Source: Stappia taiwanensis (GTDB lineage Bacteria; Pseudomonadota; Alphaproteobacteria; Rhizobiales; Stappiaceae). From it: a stretch of 64,000 nt of DNA. The stretch lies in contig NZ_BMCR01000006.1 of assembly GCF_014635285.1 (NCBI RefSeq), positions 62,001-126,000 of the forward strand, written 5' to 3'. This document shows positions 1 to 8,612 of the stretch, in pieces. The notes below the pieces were generated by a model. That model saw only the letters and a list, made by a program, of their open reading frames with translations, was not told where the DNA came from and made no database searches. Numbering within the stretch: the first letter of the stretch is position 1; the number at the start of each line of letters is the position of its first letter. Made by a program: the position numbers and the translations under genes.

Positions 1-1433
1 TTGCCGGCGGGTGTTTGATTGAGGATCGTGAACAGCTCAAGCCGGCGTGCCGGCTCGATACCGCTCATGCCGACCGCCAGCTTTTCCGGGGTGTCGCCGG
101 CATCGGCGCGGATCACCTTGATCCGCAAGGGACGCAGCCGTGCCCGTTCCGTCGGCGTGAGCTGACGGAAGCTTTCCAGGGTCTTCTGGTAGTCCGCAGC
201 GAAGGCATTGCCGCCCTTGCGCGAGGCGAAGATGAAGCGGTAACCGGTACGGCCGATGCGCACCACGGCGATGCGGAAGGTCCAGCCATCGGTGATGGCC
301 GAGGCGGTGACCGCCGGCAGGCCGTTGACCGTGGTTTCGCGCACGCTGTCGCGGATCAGGCCATTGATCCAGCCACTGGTCATATAGGCGGTGAGCGATT
401 CGAAATCCGTCAGGTCGGCGCCATCGAAGCGCAGGGCCGTGCCGGCGGAGTTGCTGGCCAGCACTGCTTCGGGCGAATTTTCCAGCACATAGCCACGCGG
501 GACGGTGAAGCTGATGCCGAGCGCCTTGTGCAGGAAGGAGCGGCCGCGCACAAAGCCTTCAAGCGGATCGTCGCCATAGAGCATGCCGTCGATCTTGGTC
601 AGATAGGCGTCGCGGTCGCGCTCGCCGACACCGGGCGCGCCGATCTGCCGGGCCGCGCGCACGGCGGTCTGCACCCGCTCCGGCGTGGTCGGGTGGGATG
701 ACAGGAAGTCGGGTGCGCTGGAGGTGGTGCCTTGAGCGCTCTGATAGGCGGCGTAAAGGCCCATGGCGTTGAGGAAACGGGCGGCGGCGAAGGGATCGTA
801 GCGGGCACGCGACAGGGTGCGCACGCCAACCCCGTCCGCCTCCAGCTCCTGGATCTGGGAGAAACGGGCGAAGGAGAGCTGGGAGGAAATGATCGCCGCG
901 CGGGCCTGATCCGGATCGCGGACGACATTGCCGAGCACCTTGCCGGCCAGTTCGGTCGCCTCCGCCCGCTGCTGACGCTTGATCGCGTGGCTGGCGGTGA
1001 CATGGGCCATTTCGTGGGCGAGAACGGCGGCCACTTCCGAGGTGTCGGTGGCCAGTGCCAGAAGGCCCCGGGTGACATAGAGATAGCCCCCCGGCAGGGC
1101 GAAGGCATTGACCGCCGGCGAGTTCAGGATGGTGATGCGGTAGCTCTGCGAGGGATCGTCCGAGGCCTCGACCAGCCGTCCGACCACCTGGGCGACCGCC
1201 CGTTCCGCGCCCCGGTCCTCGTAGACGCCGCCGTAGGTCGCGACCACCTTCGGATGTTCGCGGGCGCCAAGATCGGAGGAGAGGCCCGGGCGCAACTTGC
1301 CCGGCGCCGGCGTGCCGATGTCGATCGGCGAGGAGCCGGAGAACTGGCAGGCGGAAAGCAGGGCCGCGGCCACGCTCACGAGCGCGAGGCGGGTCCCCGT
1401 TGCAACGAACCGTTTGAAGAGCGAGGGCGTCAT
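1..1433 (-). CDS. M48 family zinc metalloprotease, lipoprotein (partial, C-terminus off the left edge)
   Basis: Reading leftward from the ATG at 1433, the frame stays open to the window edge (about 477 codons). The first 29 residues form a lipoprotein signal peptide with lipobox LSAC, Cys29 being the predicted lipidated residue. The zinc motif HEMAH sits at about residues 140-144 and is followed by an ELEADGVGVRT segment that should carry the third zinc ligand. A SSHPTTPERV-type stretch further on is typical of BepA/LoiP-like M48 proteases. The expected role is periplasmic quality control of outer-membrane proteins. The start overlaps the stop of the upstream SNase-like gene by one base (TGATG), so the two are probably translationally coupled. 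The family call is firm; the substrate is unknown. Confidence 0.9.
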   Translation of the reverse strand, partial: MTPSLFKRFVATGTRLALVSVAAALLSACQFSGSSPIDIGTPAPGKLRPGLSSDLGAREHPKVVATYGGVYEDRGAERAVAQVVGRLVEASDDPSQSYRITILNSPAVNAFALPGGYLYVTRGLLALATDTSEVAAVLAHEMAHVTASHAIKRQQRAEATELAGKVLGNVVRDPDQARAAIISSQLSFARFSQIQELEADGVGVRTLSRARYDPFAAARFLNAMGLYAAYQSAQGTTSSAPDFLSSHPTTPERVQTAVRAARQIGAPGVGERDRDAYLTKIDGMLYGDDPLEGFVRGRSFLHKALGISFTVPRGYVLENSPEAVLASNSAGTALRFDGADLTDFESLTAYMTSGWINGLIRDSVRETTVNGLPAVTASAITDGWTFRIAVVRIGRTGYRFIFASRKGGNAFAADYQKTLESFRQLTPTERARLRPLRIKVIRADAGDTPEKLAVGMSGIEPARRLELFTILNQTPAG

Positions 1434-2248
1434 CACTGCCGCATGTTGTCCTTGTCGAGCCGCTCGATCTGCGCGGGATGGAATACTCTTATACCCGGAC
1501 CGCCGGAAAATTGAATGACCCCACGGACACGCACCCTGGTGCCTTTCAGGGAACGAAGGTCGAGACCGGCCTGGGCGAAAGCCGGAGCGTCGGCCGCCGG
1601 GACGGTAACCGTGAAATCCCGGCTCCAGCGGTGACCGAAATTAAGATAGAGCGTCGAGCGGGTTTCGCCCACCGACAACACCTGGCCGCTGACCAGCGTG
1701 TAGCGGCCGGTACGGGGGCCAAGGTCCTCCGGCCGATGCGCCGACCAGACCCGTTCTGTCGCCCAGAGGCCGCGCCGTTCCTTACGCGCCTGCCGTTCGG
1801 CGCTGAGGAGCGGAGCCAGGCAGTCGGCGGGGCTCAGCGCGGGGGCAACCATCGCCTGACCGGAGGAAACAAGTGCATGGGCAAGCCAGCCGCCGGTCCG
1901 GTCGCCGGAAAAATGCCCCAGGTGCCGGTTCCAGCGATCCGGTTTTTCGGCTGCATCGGCAAACTTCAGGGAAAGCGGCAAGCGGTTGCCCGGCAGGACG
2001 GGAGGACCGTCTGCCGGAAAGACAAGGTCGGATTGCCGGAACAGGGCGCCGTCGGCGGTGACCAGGTCACCGGTCATCCCCGTGTCGGCGATGACGACCT
2101 CGCGCGCAATGGAGCCGGCAAGGCAGGGAGCGGGGACTGCCTCCATCGCTTTTGCCATGCGGACGCCGGCAAGCGATGCCAGGACCGCTCCGGCGGCGAG
2201 CGCCGTTCCTGCCAGCGGCAGGGGCCGGCATGGTCGTTCGCGTCGCAT
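1433..2248 (-). CDS. Divergent thermonuclease (SNase)-fold secreted protein
   Basis: 271 residues from the ATG at 2248. That start follows a GGGGA-type ribosome site and opens a positively charged, hydrophobic signal-like segment (MRRERP..., hydrophobic to about residue 35). An in-frame ATG at 2266 is the alternative. The stretch SAERQARKERRGLWA is the hallmark end of SNase-like domains. However, the usual RLxGIDAPE catalytic segment is not recognisable, its place being taken by ALFRQSDLVFPADG, so nuclease activity is doubtful. A C-terminal beta-rich part (TLVSGQVLSVGETRSTLYL onward) looks OB-like. It lies 103 bases downstream of the aminotransferase and overlaps the M48 protease start by one base. 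I infer a periplasmic or envelope role. Confidence 0.75.
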   Translation of the reverse strand: MRRERPCRPLPLAGTALAAGAVLASLAGVRMAKAMEAVPAPCLAGSIAREVVIADTGMTGDLVTADGALFRQSDLVFPADGPPVLPGNRLPLSLKFADAAEKPDRWNRHLGHFSGDRTGGWLAHALVSSGQAMVAPALSPADCLAPLLSAERQARKERRGLWATERVWSAHRPEDLGPRTGRYTLVSGQVLSVGETRSTLYLNFGHRWSRDFTVTVPAADAPAFAQAGLDLRSLKGTRVRVRGVIQFSGGPGIRVFHPAQIERLDKDNMRQ

Positions 2249-2351
2249 GTGCCCGTCCCCGCGCATGATGAGAAAACAGCCGCCTCCGGTCCCGTTGCGT
2301 CGCTGCCTGTTGTGGCGGCGAATGGTGACGGGACTGGGGCAGGCCGCAGCG

Positions 2352-3677
2352 TCAGCTTGCCAATCCGTCTTCGATCGCCCCAGCAAGCTTGTCGACCAGC
2401 TCGCCGATCTGCGCCTCCTCAAGGATGAAGGGCGGGGCGAGCAGGATGTGGTCGCCATGCCGACCGTCGATGGTGCCGCCCATCGGGTAGCAGATCAGGC
2501 CGCGTGCGAAGGCCGCCTTCTTGATGGTGGCGTTGAGCTTGCGGGCCGGATCGAACGTGGCCTTGCTGTCCCGGTCGGCGACCAGTTCCAGACCGAGGAA
2601 CAGGCCTCGGCCGCGAATGTCGCCCACATGGGGGTGCTGGCCGAAGCGGTCGCGCAGGGCCGCGTCGAGCTTTGCGCCCATATCGCGCGAGCGGGCGACG
2701 AGATCACGCTCCACCAGGGCGCTGACCACCGCCCGGCCGGCGGCGGCGGCGGCCGGGTGCCCCAGATAGGTATGGCCGTGCTGGAACAGGCCGGAGCCGG
2801 TCTCGATGGCCGAATAGATCGCCGCGCTGCACAAGGTCGCGCCGATCGGCTGGTAGCCGGCGCCAAGGCCCTTGGCGATGCACAGGATGTCCGGCTCGAC
2901 GCCATCGGCCTCGCAAGCGAACAGGTGGCCGGTGCGGCCCATGCCGCACATCACCTCATCGAGAATGAGCAGGACGCCGTAGCGGGCGCAGATTTCGCGG
3001 ACCCGGGCGAAATAGCCTGGCACGGCGGGCACGGCGCCAAGGGTGGCGCCGACCACCGGTTCGGCGATGAAGGCGGCGATGGTTTCCGGTCCGCGGGCGA
3101 GGATTTCCGTCTCCAGCTCGTCGGCAACCCGCCGGCCGTACTCCTCCGCGCTCTCGTCGTCCCGCTGGTCGCGATAGGCGTAGCAGGGCGCGATGTGCGA
3201 CATGTCGACCAGCAGCGGCCCGAAGGGCTCGCGTCGCCACATGTTGCCGCCGGCGGACAGGGCGCCGATGGTGTTGCCGTGGTAGCTCTGGCGGCGGGCG
3301 ATGATGCGGGCCCGGCTCGGCTCTCCGCGTTCAAGATGGTACTGGCGGGCAAGCTTGATTGCCGCTTCCACCGCCTCCGATCCGCCGGAGACCAGATAGA
3401 CCCGGTCGAGGTCGCCCGGGGCATGAGCGATCAGAAGATCGGCCAGATCCTCGGCGGCTTCGGAGGTGAAAAAGCCGGTGTGGGCGAAGGGGATGGCATC
3501 GAGTTGGCGCTTGATCGCCTCGGTGATGGTCTTGTCGGAATGGCCGAGGCAGGACACGGCGGCGCCGCCGGAGGCATCCAGATAGCGCTTGCCGCTGTCG
3601 TCTATGATGTAGCAGCCGTCGCCGGAGACGGCGCGCGGCAGGCGCATGGCGGTATGTCTGGGAAAAATATGGGTCAT
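2352..3677 (-). CDS. Class III (omega/GABA-type) PLP-dependent aminotransferase
   Basis: 441 residues, the usual length for class III aminotransferases. The cofactor site is clear: LDEV at residues 239-242 contains the Asp that contacts the pyridine nitrogen, and the Schiff-base lysine is Lys269 in IAKGLGAGYQP. The N-terminal YLDASGGAAVSCLGH is the usual substrate-side motif, and GHTYLGHPAA and RGRGLFLGLEL complete the pattern. It transfers an amino group from an omega- or beta-amino compound to a keto acid, but sequence alone does not give the substrate. It lies 28 bases downstream of a LysE-type exporter on the same strand, which suggests a shared transcript for amino acid catabolism and export. 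Confidence 0.9.
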   Translation of the reverse strand: MTHIFPRHTAMRLPRAVSGDGCYIIDDSGKRYLDASGGAAVSCLGHSDKTITEAIKRQLDAIPFAHTGFFTSEAAEDLADLLIAHAPGDLDRVYLVSGGSEAVEAAIKLARQYHLERGEPSRARIIARRQSYHGNTIGALSAGGNMWRREPFGPLLVDMSHIAPCYAYRDQRDDESAEEYGRRVADELETEILARGPETIAAFIAEPVVGATLGAVPAVPGYFARVREICARYGVLLILDEVMCGMGRTGHLFACEADGVEPDILCIAKGLGAGYQPIGATLCSAAIYSAIETGSGLFQHGHTYLGHPAAAAAGRAVVSALVERDLVARSRDMGAKLDAALRDRFGQHPHVGDIRGRGLFLGLELVADRDSKATFDPARKLNATIKKAAFARGLICYPMGGTIDGRHGDHILLAPPFILEEAQIGELVDKLAGAIEDGLAS

Positions 3678-3705
3678 GATGTCGGTTCGATCGTGAAAAG
3701 GACGC

Positions 3706-4350
3706 TCAGGTCCGGTTGGTCAGAAGGATCTTGACCGCGAAACCGCCGATGACGCTGGCGAACAGCCAGTCGACCAGGCGCATGACGCGCGGCGATTTGC
3801 GCAAGGAGGAGGAAAAGCCTTCGGCGGCCAGGACCATGGCGGCGCAGAAGGGCAGGGAAAAGGCAATCATGTAAAGGCCGAGAAAGACCAGCTTGGCCGC
3901 CGCTTCCGGATCGCCCGCCGTCACGAATTGCGGCAGGAAGGTGAGGAAGAACAAGATGATTTTCGGATTGAGCAGGTTCACCAGCAGACCGGTGGCGAAC
4001 ACCCGGGACAGGGGCTTGGGCTGCGCCGGCGCGCCGGTGCGTACCGTCAGCGCCGAGCCATGGCGGATGCTCTGATAGGCCAGCCACAGCAGGTAGAGGG
4101 CGCCGCCCACCTTGACCACCAGGAACGCCTCGGCGGAGGCGGCGATCAGCGCCGACAGGCCGAAGGCGACCAGCAGGGTATGCACCAGATTGCCGGTTGC
4201 GGCGCCGAGCATCGAGGCCATGCCGGCCGCGCGTCCTTCGGACAGGGAGCGGCTGACGAACAGCGTCATGTCCGGACCGGGGGTCAGCACCAGAACGAGG
4301 CAGGCGGCTGTGAAGGTCGCCAGCGTGGCGAGATCGGGAATGAAGCTCAT
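3706..4350 (-). CDS. LysE/RhtB family amino acid exporter
   Basis: 214 residues from the ATG at 4350, preceded by GGGGAA. Longer in-frame extensions upstream lack hydrophobic character. The protein is almost entirely membrane-spanning (about six segments). Near the N-terminus it has the family motif LTPGPDMTLFVSRSLSEGR (about residues 22-40), and mid-protein NPKIILFFLTFLPQF. RhtB/LysE proteins export amino acids or derivatives across the inner membrane. The specific cargo cannot be read from sequence. It is probably the first gene of a minus-strand unit running through the aminotransferase, the SNase-like protein and the M48 protease. Confidence 0.9.
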   Translation of the reverse strand: MSFIPDLATLATFTAACLVLVLTPGPDMTLFVSRSLSEGRAAGMASMLGAATGNLVHTLLVAFGLSALIAASAEAFLVVKVGGALYLLWLAYQSIRHGSALTVRTGAPAQPKPLSRVFATGLLVNLLNPKIILFFLTFLPQFVTAGDPEAAAKLVFLGLYMIAFSLPFCAAMVLAAEGFSSSLRKSPRVMRLVDWLFASVIGGFAVKILLTNRT

Positions 4351-4660
4351 GAATTCCCCATTGGACCATCCTGACCGGTCGTCCGGGCCGGCTCTGCAAG
4401 GGCTTTGGTTCAAGTGACGAGCGCGCCACTGGGCGATCGGCGAGGTGCAATCTATCATGGGTGTCAACGCCCGGTCGATGGCCGTTTTGCCGCGCCGGGC
4501 TGCGCTGCGCGCAGGGCGATGCTGGACAGGCGCTCGCAGCACTTTATAACCGGCGAACCTGAAACGGCCCGGCGTGTTGGGCTTCAGATGTCGTTGCGGC
4601 TCCGCCGTTATCTTGCGTTGATTTGAACCGCCACGCCCGATCCAAGGATTTCCGCCCGAG
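4351..4660. other. Divergent intergenic region (310 bp)
   Basis: It separates the LysE exporter (minus) from the PAP2 phosphatase (plus), so it must hold promoters for both. I see no convincing -35/-10 pair, operator palindrome, RNA gene or small ORF with a ribosome site. It is less GC-rich just before the PAP2 start. Confidence 0.5.
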
Positions 4661-5500
4661 ATGACACCCGTGCCGCATCAAGCCTCCTTTTCGCGCAAGC
4701 TGTGTGAGTGGTGCGCCGCCCATCCGTTTGTTGCCACGAGCGCCTATCTCTTGCTGGTGTCGCTGTTGTTCCTGGCGGTTCCCGCGCTGGACCTGATGGC
4801 AACCGGGCTGTTTTACGATGCCGAGGCGGGGTTCTGGCTCGCTGAGGTGCCGTTCTTCGTGCGACTGCGCGCGCTCGGCCCTTTTCTGGTCAAGGTGGTC
4901 GCCGTTCTGGCGGCTCTGCCTCTGGTGGCGGCACTGCTTCTGCCGCGATTGCCGGAGTGGGTGCGGTTGCGGGCCTCGCTGTTCCTGCTGTCGACACTGG
5001 CGCTGGGCCCGGGGCTGGTGGTCAATGCGCTTTTCAAGAACAACTGGGGCCGGCCGCGTCCGCGTGACGTGACGGCTTTTGGCGGTGATGCTCCCTATGT
5101 GCCGGTCTGGAAGGTCACCGACCATTGCGACACCAATTGTTCCTTCGTGTCCGGCGAGGCATCGGCCAGTCTCTGGCTGGTGAGCCTGGTGTTTCTCGCG
5201 CCTGCCCGCTGGCGCCTGGGGATGCTGGTGGTGATCGGGCCGCTCTGTGTGGCGCTGTCCATCAACCGGGTGGCCTTCGGCGGTCATTTCCTGTCCGACA
5301 CCTTGCTGTCCTGGGGCCTGACCCTGCTGGTGATCCTCGCCATGTACCGGCTGTTCTATGTCGCGCCGCCGGCGATGCTGCAGGAGGCATCGCTGCGCTC
5401 CGGGCTTGCCCGGGTTGGAGGCTGGCTGCGCCGGGGCGTGCGCCGGTTGGCCTGCGGGATCGTGAGGCGCACCCGGGCGTTTTTGCACCGGTTCCGATAG
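4661..5500 (+). CDS. PAP2-superfamily membrane phosphatase (lipid phosphate phosphatase-like)
   Basis: 279 residues with about five or six hydrophobic segments. The three PAP2 signature blocks are visible: KNNWGRPRP (residues 126-134, C1), SFVSGEAS (161-168, C2) and NRVAFGGHFLSD (202-213, C3), with Arg203, His209 and Asp213 as likely catalytic residues. The C2 block has SGEA where classical enzymes have PSGH, so the usual second His is missing. Such enzymes remove phosphate from lipid A, undecaprenyl pyrophosphate or phosphatidic acid at the periplasmic face. Which substrate applies here is not determined. A YdcF-like protein and a PlsC acyltransferase follow on the same strand, consistent with an envelope-lipid neighbourhood. 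Confidence 0.85.
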   Translation: MTPVPHQASFSRKLCEWCAAHPFVATSAYLLLVSLLFLAVPALDLMATGLFYDAEAGFWLAEVPFFVRLRALGPFLVKVVAVLAALPLVAALLLPRLPEWVRLRASLFLLSTLALGPGLVVNALFKNNWGRPRPRDVTAFGGDAPYVPVWKVTDHCDTNCSFVSGEASASLWLVSLVFLAPARWRLGMLVVIGPLCVALSINRVAFGGHFLSDTLLSWGLTLLVILAMYRLFYVAPPAMLQEASLRSGLARVGGWLRRGVRRLACGIVRRTRAFLHRFR

Positions 5501-5672
5501 GCCGGTTGAATTTGGTGCCCAAAAACGGTCAACTCCGGGGCGGAGGATCGTGCGAGTTGGCCTCAATAGAGGGTGCTCTCTTCGAGAGCCCGGGGCGAGG
5601 GACAGGAACGGCGCCGGGGGCGGACGTTCGCATGAAAACCGCTAGTCGTGGAACCTGCTGGTCTGGCAGCCG

Positions 5673-6389
5673 ATGATGATGATGGATCGAGCAACTTCGC
5701 TGCCGAAGGACGGGGCGGCCCGGGAGGCGCAAGACGTGCCTGAGAGCGCGCGGAGGAATGCCCGCCCGCCGAAACCGCGTCGCCGGAAGTTTGTCCGCTG
5801 GCTGCTGGTGCTTGCCCTGGCGGTCGTCGTGATCGGTGGCGGGTTTCTTGTCGGCGGATTTTTCCGCTTTGCCGGCATGGTGACGGCGGCGGAGCCGGCA
5901 ACGCTGACCGGCGCCGATGCGATCGTGGTGCTGACCGGTGGACGCGAGCGGGTCAAGAAGGCGCTGATGCTTCTGGAGGAGGGGCGGGCCAATCGCCTGC
6001 TGATCTCCGGCGTGCATCCGGACACCCGGCCGGAGCAGATCGTTGCCCTGACCTCCAGCAACCCTGCGCTCTTTCGCTGCTGTGTCGATCTTGACCGGAT
6101 TGCCAACAACACCTTGGAAAACGCAGCGGAAACCGCGAAATGGGCGCGCAGCCGGCATTTCGACAGCCTGCTGGTGGTCACCAGCGCCTATCACATGCCT
6201 CGCGCCATGCTGGAATTGCGTTCGGTGGCGCCAGACCTGCAACTGATCCCGGCCAAGGTGCAGAGTGCCGACCTGCCGCTTGAGCGCTGGTATGCGGATC
6301 CGCAGACGACGCGGCTTCTCCTGCGCGAATATGTGAAGTATATGCTCACCTGGCTGAGAATAGGGATGGTCGACGGCGCCTTGTCCTGA
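5673..6389 (+). CDS. YdcF/SanA-like DUF218 membrane protein
   Basis: 238 residues if translation starts at the first of four consecutive ATG codons; the exact one is uncertain. A basic, proline-rich cytoplasmic tail (residues 1-40) precedes one transmembrane segment (about 41-66). A DUF218 domain follows, marked by GADAIVVLTGGRERV, RLLISG and VTSAYHMPRAML. DUF218 proteins (ElyC, SanA, YdcF) affect envelope integrity and lipid-carrier metabolism, but their chemistry is poorly defined. It lies 172 bases after the PAP2 phosphatase and 68 before the acyltransferase gene, all in one direction. Confidence 0.85.
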   Translation: MMMMDRATSLPKDGAAREAQDVPESARRNARPPKPRRRKFVRWLLVLALAVVVIGGGFLVGGFFRFAGMVTAAEPATLTGADAIVVLTGGRERVKKALMLLEEGRANRLLISGVHPDTRPEQIVALTSSNPALFRCCVDLDRIANNTLENAAETAKWARSRHFDSLLVVTSAYHMPRAMLELRSVAPDLQLIPAKVQSADLPLERWYADPQTTRLLLREYVKYMLTWLRIGMVDGALS

Positions 6390-6457
6390 GGGGCCTTGCC
6401 GGCTCTGTACCTCCCGTCGATTGGCCGCGACACGCAATTCATCCGGTTGGCCATTCG

Positions 6458-7249
6458 ATGCTTCTTCTTCGCTCCCTCCTGTTTCACGCACTGTTTTATC
6501 TGGTGACCCTGGGTCTGATGATCCTGTTTTCGCCGGTGCTGATCCTACCACGTCGCTGGGGCTGGCCGGTGGTGCCGTTCTGGGCGCGGACCTGCCTGGC
6601 GCTGTTGCGCTGGATCGTGGGCCTCAAGGTCGAGGTGCGCGGTCTGGAGAACATCCCCGAGGGCGGTTATATCGTCGCCGCCAAACACCAGTCGGCCTGG
6701 GAAACCTTTGCCCTCTTGCCGCTGTTCGCCTCGCCGACCTATGTGCTGAAGCGGGAGCTGCGCTACATTCCGCTGTTCGGCTGGTACACCGCCAAATACC
6801 GGCAGATCCCGGTCGACCGCGGCAAGCGGTCGGTGGCGCTTGCGCGGATGACGGAAAAGGCCGGCGAAGCGGTGGCCGAGGGACGGCAGATCCTGATCTT
6901 TCCCGAAGGCACCCGCCGGCCGGCCGGAGCGGAACCGCGCTACAAGCATGGCGTGGCCCATCTTTACCGTTCGCTCGAATGTCCGGTGCTGCCGATCGCG
7001 CTGAATTCGGGAGTATACTGGCCCCGGCGTGGCTGGACCCTTTACCCGGGTACGGTGCTGGTGGAGATCCTGCCGCCGATCCAACCCGGGCTGGAGCTTC
7101 ATGCCTGCTATGAGCATCTGGTCTCGGCGGTGGAAGGTGCATCGGACGAGTTGTTGCGGGAGGCGGCGCGGCGCGATCCGGACAGCCCGGTGCTGGCGCT
7201 GGTGGAAGAGCGCTGGCGCGCGCGCGGGCGCGTGTTCCCGCGCGCCTGA
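6458..7249 (+). CDS. plsC: 1-acyl-sn-glycerol-3-phosphate acyltransferase
   Basis: 263 residues with an N-terminal hydrophobic anchor (about 1-32, with a second stretch near 40-55). The acyltransferase block KHQSAWET (76-83) provides His77 and an acidic residue five positions on (Glu82, where the textbook motif has Asp). The acceptor-site motif FPEGTR is at 148-153. PlsC makes phosphatidic acid from lysophosphatidic acid at the inner membrane. The HQSAWE form is common in alphaproteobacterial members as I recall them. A paralogue with another lyso-lipid acceptor, such as an ornithine-lipid OlsA type, cannot be excluded without phylogeny. Confidence 0.85.
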   Translation: MLLLRSLLFHALFYLVTLGLMILFSPVLILPRRWGWPVVPFWARTCLALLRWIVGLKVEVRGLENIPEGGYIVAAKHQSAWETFALLPLFASPTYVLKRELRYIPLFGWYTAKYRQIPVDRGKRSVALARMTEKAGEAVAEGRQILIFPEGTRRPAGAEPRYKHGVAHLYRSLECPVLPIALNSGVYWPRRGWTLYPGTVLVEILPPIQPGLELHACYEHLVSAVEGASDELLREAARRDPDSPVLALVEERWRARGRVFPRA

Positions 7250-7290
7250 CAGGGCGCGCAAGACGCGGCGTTGCCCGTGTCGATTGTCTG

Positions 7291-7319
7291 CTGACAAGGT
7301 TTCTGGTTTGTTCTATTGT
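7291..7319 (+). promoter_or_regulatory. Predicted sigma-70-type promoter, possibly giving a leaderless mRNA
   Basis: CTGACA at 7291-7296 and TATTGT at 7314-7319 are separated by 17 bases (5/6 and 4/6 matches to the consensus). The expected start of transcription, about 7325-7328, falls on the ATG at 7327, which has no Shine-Dalgarno sequence in front of it. Confidence 0.45.
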
Positions 7320-7326
7320 CGTCAGC

Positions 7327-7794
7327 ATGACGTCATCGCTGACCAATGTGGATCGGGCTGTTTCCGGGATGGACGCCGGGGCTGTTTCCAGGACGGGCGA
7401 GGGGAAGAGCGGCGCAGCCGCGGCCCCGCGTGCGGCCGAGGCGTTGGGGCTGGATGATCGCTACCGCTATTTCTTCGGAGGTTCGGGCCGGCGGTATCTT
7501 TTCTCCGCCGTACCGGTGGAGGCGCTGGAGGACTATTGCGGGGCGGTGGTCGTCCTCTTGCCGCGCCGCAGCGGCGGGGCTGTCTGGATCGGCGAGGTCG
7601 ACCGCTACGGCCAGCGGCGCGGCGCGCCCATCGCCAGCCGCGATCTTGGCCGACGGATCGCCTATGTGCATCTGCTCGCCGGTCGGCCCGACGAACGCCG
7701 GGCCGTGGCCGACGACCTGTCCCGGGCGAGTTGTATCTTCGCCGCCGATGCGGCGGGTGCGGAGGCGGTTCGGCCCGTGGCCGGGCAGGATTAA
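7327..7794 (+). CDS. Hypothetical protein, 155 residues
   Basis: I do not recognise a family. The first 40 residues are low-complexity (Ala, Gly, Ser-rich). A more structured part follows with DDRYRYFFGGSGRRYLFSAV, VVVLLPRRSGGAVWIGEV and RRIAYVHLLAGRPDERRAV. Codon use matches the neighbours, and the frame is uninterrupted between plsC and the convergent chaC, so I take it as real. There is no signal peptide or membrane segment. The start at 7327 lacks a ribosome site but sits at the predicted transcription start. A later start near the DDRYRYFF segment remains possible. Confidence 0.6.
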   Translation: MTSSLTNVDRAVSGMDAGAVSRTGEGKSGAAAAPRAAEALGLDDRYRYFFGGSGRRYLFSAVPVEALEDYCGAVVVLLPRRSGGAVWIGEVDRYGQRRGAPIASRDLGRRIAYVHLLAGRPDERRAVADDLSRASCIFAADAAGAEAVRPVAGQD

Positions 7795-7828
7795 CCTTTT
7801 CAGGAAAGAGAACGCGCGAGGCGCTGCC

Positions 7829-8368
7829 TCAGACGGCCGCCACGTGGGCCTTCAGCCGCTTCGCCAGCGACGACAGCGCCGGATCGTGGATCTTCAGCTC
7901 TTCCAGATGCGCGGCGGTGTTGAGCACATATTCGGGGTTGGGGCCGGATTGGCCGTGGGCCCCTTGCACCAGCTCGAACTGGCGTTCGGTGCTTAGCACG
8001 CCGGCATATTGATGGTGGTCGCGGTTGACCAGGTAGGTCAGGGCGGAGACCGTGCCGCCTTCCTCGCCATCGAGCCGCACCCGCCTTTCCGCTTCAAGAT
8101 AGACGGCGGTGACCTGCTCGCGTTCGCGCAGATAGGCAATCACCTCATCCCGGTTGCGGCTGGCGACGCGAAAGGCGATGCCCCGGCAGGCGCCGCCGCG
8201 ATCGAGGCCAAGCACGAGGCCGGGCCGCTGCTCGGTGCCGCGATGCACCCAGGAATAGACGCAAAGCGAGCGGTGAGCGCCATGCAGAACGCCGGGCACC
8301 GCGGCCTCATAGGCAAAGCCCGGCCGCCACATCAGCGAGCCGTATCCGAACACCCAAAGATCGCTCAT
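7829..8368 (-). CDS. ChaC-like gamma-glutamylcyclotransferase
   Basis: 179 residues, the normal ChaC length. The N-terminal VFGYGSLMWRPGF (residues 6-18) is the substrate-binding YGSL motif, and the YLREREQ segment (79-85) supplies the conserved catalytic glutamate. ChaC enzymes cleave glutathione to 5-oxoproline and Cys-Gly in the cytoplasm. The gene is convergent with the 155-residue hypothetical (34 bases apart). Activity on glutathione is inferred from family membership. Confidence 0.9.
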   Translation of the reverse strand: MSDLWVFGYGSLMWRPGFAYEAAVPGVLHGAHRSLCVYSWVHRGTEQRPGLVLGLDRGGACRGIAFRVASRNRDEVIAYLREREQVTAVYLEAERRVRLDGEEGGTVSALTYLVNRDHHQYAGVLSTERQFELVQGAHGQSGPNPEYVLNTAAHLEELKIHDPALSSLAKRLKAHVAAV

Positions 8369-8612
8369 GCGCCGTTGATCCTCTCATCGCTTCCGGCCGT
8401 GCCCTTGCTCGGTCCGAGCCAGGCAAGGCGGCCGGCAGGGTGCGTCAGAACCGGGGGGAGGATCAACCCTCCGCCGTTTGTTTCCGGCCGGCTTGGACGG
8501 ATTTTCCGCCCACGGGCGCGGATGTGACGCGGGAGCCGCGCGCCGATCCTCCTTGAAACCGTCGCGATCCGGGCGTAGAGGCGGAGGGTCGATTTTCAGC
8601 CGTGAGGACCAG

